DNA from: an uncultured Enterobacteriaceae bacterium
GTDB taxonomy: Bacteria; Pseudomonadota; Gammaproteobacteria; Enterobacterales; Enterobacteriaceae
DNA: 58,676 nucleotides
Direction: 5' to 3'
Assembly (NCBI GenBank): GCA_947631255.1
Contig: CANRKT010000015.1
Location: 1-58,676 of the forward strand
Below the pieces are notes generated by a model that saw only the letters and a program-made list of their open reading frames with translations, had not been told where the DNA came from and did not search any database. A program made the position numbers and the translations under genes. The stretch's first letter is position 1. Each line of letters opens with the position of its first letter. Shown here piece by piece: positions 53,206-58,676 of this stretch.

Positions 53206-54684
53206 TTAACGGCTCGGAAGTTCTTGCATCATACGGTTAAGTTTTGGCGCGGTGAAAATCATTACCACAGCGATAATACCAGTAACAATACCGATTTGCA
53301 GGAACACCCGTCCATAAATTTCCAGTGACTGCAATGGATCCGTGACATTGTTTGGTACTGCCATCAAGGCTGCGACATTACCGGCAATAATTGCAGCACT
53401 GGCAGAGGTCAGGAACCAGCTTCCCATAATAAAGCCCATCAGGCGCTGAGGGACTAACTGTGCGACCATTGCCAGACCCAGGCCAGAAATCATCAGTTCA
53501 CCAATACTCTGCAAGGCATAACTGAGGATCAACCAACTAGATGAGACAATCCCAGCGGCATTAGCAAAGGTAATGCCAAAAGGTAATACCAGGAAAGCAA
53601 GTGAACATAATACCATGCCAATAGCGAACTTATGTGGCATTGGCATTTTATCACCCAGCTTATTATAGAGGGCTGCCAGAATTGGGCTACCGATTACAAT
53701 CCAGAATGGATTCAGGCCCTGGAACTGCTCTGGCTCAATTGCTATACCCAGAATACTGTGCTCTACGTTACGTATTGCAAAGAAGTTAAGAGAAGTCGGC
53801 ATCTGGCTGTAGAGCACAAAAAAGACCACAGCCTGGAGCATAAGAATAAAGGCAACGATCATTTTACGACGAGCAGCACCTTTTAAAGCAAAGGTCTCTC
53901 TGGCAAAAATACCGATAACACCCAGCGCGACCAGACCCAGCATCAGGCGGGCGATACCCTGGTAGTGTAATAACCAAGTTGCGATAACAATTAAGGCAGC
54001 TACACCGGCCAGCGTTGCCAGTAATTTACCGATATGAAGCGGCTCAAAGTCAGGTTTTGAACCGTGATTGTCAACCCATTTACGGCAGAATAAAAAGTTA
54101 ACAATGGTGATCAGCATTCCCACAACACTCAGGGAGAACGCAGTACTCCAGCCGTATTTAGCGGCCAGCCACGGAGTCGCCAGTGTTGAAAAAAATGAAC
54201 CAATATTAATCGCCATGTAATACATGGTGAACGCGCCATCAAGACGAGGATCGTTTTTCTCATAACAGGTAGAAAGTAGTGAGGAGGGATTCGCTTTAAA
54301 TAAACCATTACCCACAGCAACGGTAGCCAGACCGATATATAACAATGCGCTGTTACTTCCGGAGCAGGCTACGGCCAGATAACCAAAAGCCAGGACTATT
54401 GCTCCCAGCATGATGACACGTTTGGTGCCAAGAATTTTATCACCCAGCCAGCCGCCAATAGACATCATGCCGAACATTAATGCACTGAAGGTGGCGTACA
54501 GAGTGACGGATTGTTCTTCCGTCATGCCCAGCATTTTTACCAGGTAAACGGTAAGAATGACTTGCAGGCCGTAATAACCAAAGCGTTCCCAGAGTTCGAT
54601 AGAAAAAATCAGATAGAACGCCCGGGGTTGTTTAAAAACATTCAAGCTTACATTTTCAGTTGGTTCTTTGTTTGCTGTTGACAC
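53206..54684 (-). CDS. dtpA: Proton-dependent dipeptide/tripeptide permease DtpA (TppB)
   Basis: POT/PTR-family symporter, 492 residues (E. coli 500) with about 14 spans. The ExxER motif is in [12 protein letters not shown], and the PTR2 signature is in [18 protein letters not shown]. The second PTR signature is [13 protein letters not shown]. It starts at GTG 54684 behind AGAGG. In E. coli its expression depends on OmpR; no box was identified here. Confidence 0.96.
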   Translation of the reverse strand: MSTANKEPTENVSLNVFKQPRAFYLIFSIELWERFGYYGLQVILTVYLVKMLGMTEEQSVTLYATFSALMFGMMSIGGWLGDKILGTKRVIMLGAIVLAFGYLAVACSGSNSALLYIGLATVAVGNGLFKANPSSLLSTCYEKNDPRLDGAFTMYYMAINIGSFFSTLATPWLAAKYGWSTAFSLSVVGMLITIVNFLFCRKWVDNHGSKPDFEPLHIGKLLATLAGVAALIVIATWLLHYQGIARLMLGLVALGVIGIFARETFALKGAARRKMIVAFILMLQAVVFFVLYSQMPTSLNFFAIRNVEHSILGIAIEPEQFQGLNPFWIVIGSPILAALYNKLGDKMPMPHKFAIGMVLCSLAFLVLPFGITFANAAGIVSSSWLILSYALQSIGELMISGLGLAMVAQLVPQRLMGFIMGSWFLTSASAAIIAGNVAALMAVPNNVTDPLQSLEIYGRVFLQIGIVTGIIAVVMIFTAPKLNRMMQELPSR

Positions 54685-55250
54685 GTAGACCTCTTTACAC
54701 GTCTCGAATGAGGACGTTTTCTTATTTTATGTCCTGATAGACATTCAGTTTTTATTATCAAAAAATTGAAAAATGACACTCAATTTTCCTGATTATTGTC
54801 GATTCAACAAGAGGATTGTCATACTCTGTTACATATATTTAAGCCAGTATAATTAACTGCCTGTGAAAATAGAAAGCTGTGTTAAATTTTGCAACTTGAG
54901 ATTATTTCCTGACATTTATCTGTTGTTGTCCTTTATTTTTTCACCGTCAGTGATATATCCTGAATTATTTTATCTGACTGGTGACATGAACTGCCTCTTT
55001 AAACATTGACCAGGTATTTATCCGGCAAAAAATACCCTTTGAAATGTATGGAAATATGTTGGAGATCTTTAATTTCATCATTTACTAACGATGTGCTAAC
55101 AATATTATGCCGATGGCTGACAACCAGACTTTTTTCTCATAAGGAACCCCAAAAACCTGAGTTTGATAATTAATCTCATTATTGCAATGGTATTTGCGGA
55201 CTGTGGGGAAATAACGGAAAGCTAAAGATGGCCTGGGCCATCTTAGAAAA
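54685..55250. other. Spacer between nth and dtpA
   Basis: No gene is supported in 566 bases. It should contain the dtpA promoter. A hairpin after nth is listed separately. No repeat of the TATACC family was seen. Confidence 0.4.
55225..55244 (-). terminator. Hairpin after nth
   Basis: AAGATGGCC/GGCCATCTT with a two-base loop, six bases after the nth stop; no clear T run. Confidence 0.55.
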
Positions 55251-55886
55251 TCAAATACTGGTTTTTTCCTTGAACTCGCATAAGTCTTCAATCAGACATG
55301 AACCACAGCGTGGTTTACGAGCAATACAGGTATAACGTCCATGCAGAATTAACCAGTGATGGCAGTCTATTTTATATTTTGCGGGCACAACTTTGAGTAA
55401 TTTTTCTTCAACCTGCTCGACATTTTTACCTGGGGCAAATTGTGTCCGATTACAGACGCGAAAAATATGCGTATCTACGGCAATGGTTGGCCAGCCAAAT
55501 GCCGTATTAAGTACTACGTTAGCCGTTTTTCGCCCGACGCCGGGTAATGCTTCCAGTGCTTCGCGATTCTCAGGGACTTCACCTTGATGCTGTTCCAGTA
55601 AAATACGGCAGGTCTTAATAATATTTTCTGCTTTACTGTTAAACAGACCGATGGTTTTGATGTATTCCTTTATCCCCTCGACACCGAGTGCCAGCATTGC
55701 CGCAGGCGTATTCGCAACAGGATAAAGTTTAGCTGTCGCTTTATTGACGCTGACATCAGTAGCCTGTGCAGAGAGCAGAACAGCAATCAGCAATTCAAAA
55801 ACACTGTTAAATTGTAGTTCGGTGGTGGGGTGAGGATTATTTTCCTGTAGACGTTGCAGAATAAGTAATCGTTTTGCACTGTTCAT
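55251..55886 (-). CDS. nth: Endonuclease III
   Basis: Base-excision repair glycosylase/AP-lyase for oxidised pyrimidines. It has 211 residues, as in E. coli. The helix-hairpin-helix is LPGVGRKTANVVLN with catalytic Lys120, and Asp138 is in VDTHIFRV. The 4Fe-4S ligands Cys187, Cys194, Cys197 and Cys203 are all present. It overlaps the rsxE stop by one base, so it is the last gene of the rsx operon, as in E. coli. Confidence 0.98.
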   Translation of the reverse strand: MNSAKRLLILQRLQENNPHPTTELQFNSVFELLIAVLLSAQATDVSVNKATAKLYPVANTPAAMLALGVEGIKEYIKTIGLFNSKAENIIKTCRILLEQHQGEVPENREALEALPGVGRKTANVVLNTAFGWPTIAVDTHIFRVCNRTQFAPGKNVEQVEEKLLKVVPAKYKIDCHHWLILHGRYTCIARKPRCGSCLIEDLCEFKEKTSI

Positions 55887-56575
55887 TACGCTTTTTCCAC
55901 ATTCTCGTCGATAACCACTGCGGCGGCTCTGGCCCGGCGCGCTTTCATTTTTTCATCAATCAGATACTTACCTGCCAGCATCAATCCTAAGCCGATAAAA
56001 GCACCCGGCGGCAGCATAGCCAGTAGGAAAGGGGTATCAGTATGGAAAATTTCAATACGTAGCGCTTTAGCCCATCCGCCCAGTAGTGCATCTGCACCAT
56101 CAAACAGAGTGCCATTGCCGATAATTTCACGTGCTGAACCTAAAACAAACATCACACAGGTTGCCCCCAGGCCGGTGGCAAAACCGTCCACTGCGGCCAG
56201 TGGAATACTTGCTTTAGCGGCATAGGCTTCTGCCCGGCCAATGACAATACAGTTGGTGACAATCAAGGGAATAAAGATCCCCAGTGACTGATATAAACCA
56301 TAGGCATAGGCGTTGATCAGCATTTGCACCACACTGACCACGGAGGCGATGATCATCACATAGATAGGAATGCGGATTTCTGCCGGAACCCAGTGACGAA
56401 AAGCGGAGACAGAGACATTGGTCAGAGTCAGTACCAGCATGGTCGCAAGGCCGAGACCCAGTGCATTGGTTGCCGTTGAGGTCACTGCCAGCAGGGGGCA
56501 CAGACCTAAAAGTTGTACCAGCGCGGAGTTGTTTTTCCAGACGCCATCTACCAGAATACGTTTTGCTTCACTCAT
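55886..56575 (-). CDS. rsxE: Electron transport complex subunit RsxE
   Basis: Membrane subunit of the Rsx (Rnf-like) complex, which keeps SoxR reduced. With ATG 56575 ([24 protein letters not shown]) it has 229 residues (E. coli 231), with about six spans of the RnfA/E fold. The longer frame from 56590 is not conserved. The start overlaps the rsxG stop by four bases (ATGA). Confidence 0.95.
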   Translation of the reverse strand: MSEAKRILVDGVWKNNSALVQLLGLCPLLAVTSTATNALGLGLATMLVLTLTNVSVSAFRHWVPAEIRIPIYVMIIASVVSVVQMLINAYAYGLYQSLGIFIPLIVTNCIVIGRAEAYAAKASIPLAAVDGFATGLGATCVMFVLGSAREIIGNGTLFDGADALLGGWAKALRIEIFHTDTPFLLAMLPPGAFIGLGLMLAGKYLIDEKMKARRARAAAVVIDENVEKA

Positions 56576-57198
56576 TGCTGTTCTCCGCAAGCACTTAGCG
56601 TATTAAGTTCTGAAGGGAGGGTTTCGGCAAATAAACCTGCACGTTTTACCGCATTAACTACCGCACGTGGTGTAATAGTTGCACCCGTAAACTGGGTAAA
56701 CTCACCGCCATCTTTTTGTACTGCCCAGCGACGATCCTGGCTACCCTCAATACGCTTATGCGAAAAATGGGTTATCCAGTCACTGAGGCGAAGCTCAATT
56801 TTATCACCCAGTCCCGGTGTTTCGTGGTGTTCTGTCACACGGGTTCCCAGGATAGTGCCATCAAAGTCGGCGCCCACCAGAAGATGTATCGCACCGGAAT
56901 AACCATCGGGCGCTGTCGTTTCCATTATCGCACCGACAGGGGTGTCACCTTTACGAGCGATGTAAATCTTACGTTCACCTTTACCTAAAAGGGAGTCTTT
57001 GACGACAAAACAGCTGTTCTGGATATCGTTATCGTAGAGCGACTGACTGAGAACCTGATCGAAGAGTAGCTGCTGTTGTTGAGCGGCTTGCTCATCGATA
57101 GTCGATTTAGTCAGTTCGTTCACCAGAGCAGTGACCCCTGTAAGTAAGGCTGCAAATACCGCCAGGGTAACACCATGTTTTTGCATTGTCTTTAACAT
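56572..57198 (-). CDS. rsxG: Electron transport complex subunit RsxG
   Basis: Flavoprotein with a single N-terminal membrane span and a periplasmic FMN-binding domain. It has 208 residues. FMN should be attached covalently to the last Thr of TGATIT (residues 171-176). It is part of the rsxABCDGE-nth operon. Eight bases separate it from rsxD. Confidence 0.95.
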   Translation of the reverse strand: MLKTMQKHGVTLAVFAALLTGVTALVNELTKSTIDEQAAQQQQLLFDQVLSQSLYDNDIQNSCFVVKDSLLGKGERKIYIARKGDTPVGAIMETTAPDGYSGAIHLLVGADFDGTILGTRVTEHHETPGLGDKIELRLSDWITHFSHKRIEGSQDRRWAVQKDGGEFTQFTGATITPRAVVNAVKRAGLFAETLPSELNTLSACGEQQ

Positions 57199-57206
57199 AG
57201 TTTTTC

Positions 57207-58259
57207 CTAACGATGGCCATAGGGACGCGGACGGGTGTAATAGTCAATCAGTGGCACAGTAATATTACCTAAAAGTACGGCAAAGGCGATGCCATCCGGA
57301 TATCCGCCTTGGGTCCTGATTAACCACACCAGCAGACCGACCAGAGCCCCAAAAACTAAGCGCCCACGATCGGTGGTTGATGCAGTAACCGGGTCGGTCA
57401 GGATAAAAAATGCCCCCAGCATGGTCGCACCTGAAAAAAGCATAGTGAGCGGTGGCAGGTTTTGACTCGGCGAAATCAGCCAGCCAAGACTGGAACAGAA
57501 CACCAGAGTAGCCAGGAAGGCAACCGGCATATGCCAGCGGATAGTTCCGCGTGCGAGTAGAAAAATTCCGCCAGCCAGATAAGCAAGGTTAACCCATTGC
57601 CAGCCAACACCGGCCAGTGCGCCAGAAAACAGCGGTAATTGTAGCAATGATTCCGCTGACTGCCCTGAATGCAGACCCGTTTTAAAGCTATCCAGTGGTG
57701 TCGCCTGGCTAATACCATCAATACCCAGCTGATAATCTTGAAGTGTCTGCCCGCTGCCGGTTATTCCATGGAGGATCAGATTCAAGCTGTCAAGCGGGCC
57801 GGGGGTGGTCGCTGCAAGGGTATGGGGGGGGAGCCAGGTGGTCATCTGTACCGGAAAGGCAACCAACAGCACCACATAGCCTATCATCGCCGGATTAAAA
57901 GGATTATGACCTAAGCCGCCATAAAGCTGTTTTGCAATGATGATTGCAAAAAAGGTTCCGAGGATAACCATCCACCAAGGCGCAATGGGTGGAATACTGA
58001 TACCGAGTAACAGTCCAGTCAGCAAGGCTGAATTATCGTTGAGATAAGCACGTGGTGATTTTTTACGTAATTGTAATACCAGGGCTTCAGCCAGCAGAGC
58101 CGCAACAATACCGAGTAGTACCTGAATCAGCGTTCCGGAGCCAAACCAGTACCACTGGGTAATAATACCGGGCACAGTAGCGAGGCAAACCAGCATCATA
58201 ATACGTGAAGTATTACGCTGATTATGGGTGAAAGGGGAGCTTGCGATTTTAAAAACCAT
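57207..58259 (-). CDS. rsxD: Electron transport complex subunit RsxD
   Basis: Multi-span membrane subunit, 350 residues (E. coli 352). The expected covalent FMN site is Thr187 within ISQATPLD. The NqrB/RnfD block [21 protein letters not shown] is conserved. The rsxC stop codon TAA ends one base into the spacer directly before its ATG, so the genes are coupled. Confidence 0.95.
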   Translation of the reverse strand: MVFKIASSPFTHNQRNTSRIMMLVCLATVPGIITQWYWFGSGTLIQVLLGIVAALLAEALVLQLRKKSPRAYLNDNSALLTGLLLGISIPPIAPWWMVILGTFFAIIIAKQLYGGLGHNPFNPAMIGYVVLLVAFPVQMTTWLPPHTLAATTPGPLDSLNLILHGITGSGQTLQDYQLGIDGISQATPLDSFKTGLHSGQSAESLLQLPLFSGALAGVGWQWVNLAYLAGGIFLLARGTIRWHMPVAFLATLVFCSSLGWLISPSQNLPPLTMLFSGATMLGAFFILTDPVTASTTDRGRLVFGALVGLLVWLIRTQGGYPDGIAFAVLLGNITVPLIDYYTRPRPYGHR

Positions 58260-58676
58260 TTATTCCTCTGAAGACATCTGAGCGGCTTTACGTGCCTGAG
58301 CTCGGGCAATGGCCGCAGCGACTGCAGCTTTGCGCGGGTCGACCGCCTCTACGACTGGCTCTAGGGCAGCCGTAGAGGCAGACGGCTGTTTACGGGCTTT
58401 AGCCCGTGCGATAGCGGCTTCAACGGCAGCTTTGCGCGGGTCGACGGTTTCTGCGACGGGCTCCAGGGCAGCCGTAGAGGCAGACTGCTGCTTACGGGCT
58501 TTTGCCCGTGCGATAGCGGCCTCAACGGCGGCTTTACGCGGGTCGACCGCTTCTGCGACGGGCTCCAGGGCAGCTGTAGAGGCAGACGGCTGCTTACGGG
58601 CTTTGGCTCGTGCGATAGCGGCCTCAACGGCTGCTTTACGCGGGTCGACCGCTTCTGCGACGGGCTCCAGGGCAGC
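58260..58676 (-). CDS. rsxC: Electron transport complex subunit RsxC, C-terminal part (runs off the window)
   Basis: Only the last 138 codons are in the window. They consist of an Ala/Lys/Arg-rich tail of repeats, with the unit [20 protein letters not shown] followed by [14 protein letters not shown], and end AAQMSSEE. RsxC proteins carry such long repetitive C-terminal extensions after the NADH/FMN and ferredoxin domains. Those domains lie outside the window. The last unit is diverged ([17 protein letters not shown]). Confidence 0.93.
   Translation of the reverse strand, partial: AALEPVAEAVDPRKAAVEAAIARAKARKQPSASTAALEPVAEAVDPRKAAVEAAIARAKARKQQSASTAALEPVAETVDPRKAAVEAAIARAKARKQPSASTAALEPVVEAVDPRKAAVAAAIARAQARKAAQMSSEE
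58310..58676 (-). repeat. 102-base tandem repeats in rsxC
   Basis: The period is 102 bases (34 codons), seen from equivalent points at 58380, 58482 and 58584. At least three and a half units are in the window. Units 2-4 are almost the same at DNA level, including synonymous positions, pointing to recent expansion or gene conversion. Confidence 0.9.

Noticed and set aside
55085..55291. A 68-codon minus-strand frame after nth
   Set aside because: It overlaps the end of nth and its hairpin, has no ribosome site and no recognisable family.
58361..58627. An 88-codon Pro/Ser-rich repetitive frame
   Set aside because: It is another reading frame of the rsxC repeats on the same strand; the rsxC frame ends correctly next to rsxD.

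Overview
The window is a chromosomal segment of a gamma-proteobacterium of the order Enterobacterales, with moderate GC content. Nearly every gene has a close Escherichia coli counterpart of matching length. The order also follows the E. coli thrS-to-rsx region: thrS-infC-rpmI-rplT-pheMST-ihfA-btuCED-nlpC-rflP-selO-[hmu]-aroH-ppsR-ppsA-rprA-ydiK/ydiJ-menI-lpp-pykF-tRNA-Val-mdtK/ribE-cfa-punC/punR-purR-ynhF-mepH/grxD-rnt-gloA-nemA-nemR-ydhL-ydhF-slyA-slyB-pdxH-tyrS-pdxY-gstA-dtpA-nth-rsxEGDC. The genus cannot be fixed from sequence reading alone. A complete haem-uptake operon of the Yersinia hmu type, and the absence of several genes found in E. coli at these points (suf and ldtE, sodB, ydhP, lhr, sodC, ydhIJK, anmK, mliC), point away from Escherichia and towards a Yersinia-, Serratia- or Budvicia-like lineage (inference).

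Left edge (1-1050): a scrap of mobile DNA. The C-terminus of an IS3-family transposase runs in frame into the C-terminal half of a phage-type SGNH/GDSL hydrolase. The last ~20 codons of a phage integrase lie beyond it on the other strand. Then comes the translation block thrS-infC-rpmI-rplT and the pheM-controlled pheST-ihfA operon, with classical RNA regulation: a tRNA-Thr-like operator, an AUU start for IF3, and a Phe-rich leader peptide with attenuator. Vitamin B12 import (btuC, btuE, btuD), nlpC, rflP and selO follow.

Middle (14-35 kb): the hemP-hmuRSTUV haem operon behind a strong Fur box, then aroH with a TrpR operator, and the ppsR/ppsA pair. An RprA small RNA with its own RcsB-box promoter sits next to a previously unlabelled 30-codon membrane ORF coupled to ydiK. 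The segment continues with ydiJ-menI, lpp, pykF, two tRNA-Val(GAC) genes, and the divergent mdtK/ribE pair. The mdtK leader holds a promoter-terminator unit that looks like an attenuator or small RNA.

Right part (35-58.7 kb): membrane lipid modification (cfa), purine control (punC/punR, purR with two operators, ynhF), cell-wall and redox genes (mepH, grxD), RNase T and the electrophile-response operon nemRA-gloA. After these come slyA/slyB, the B6/Tyr cluster pdxH-tyrS-pdxY, gstA, dtpA, nth and the rsx electron-transport operon. The rsx operon runs off the window inside the highly repetitive tail of rsxC. At least three copies, plus one half copy, of a short palindromic repeat ending in TATACC/GGGTAT are scattered through intergenic spaces. 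No CRISPR array or rRNA is present, and no intact transposon or defence island is seen.
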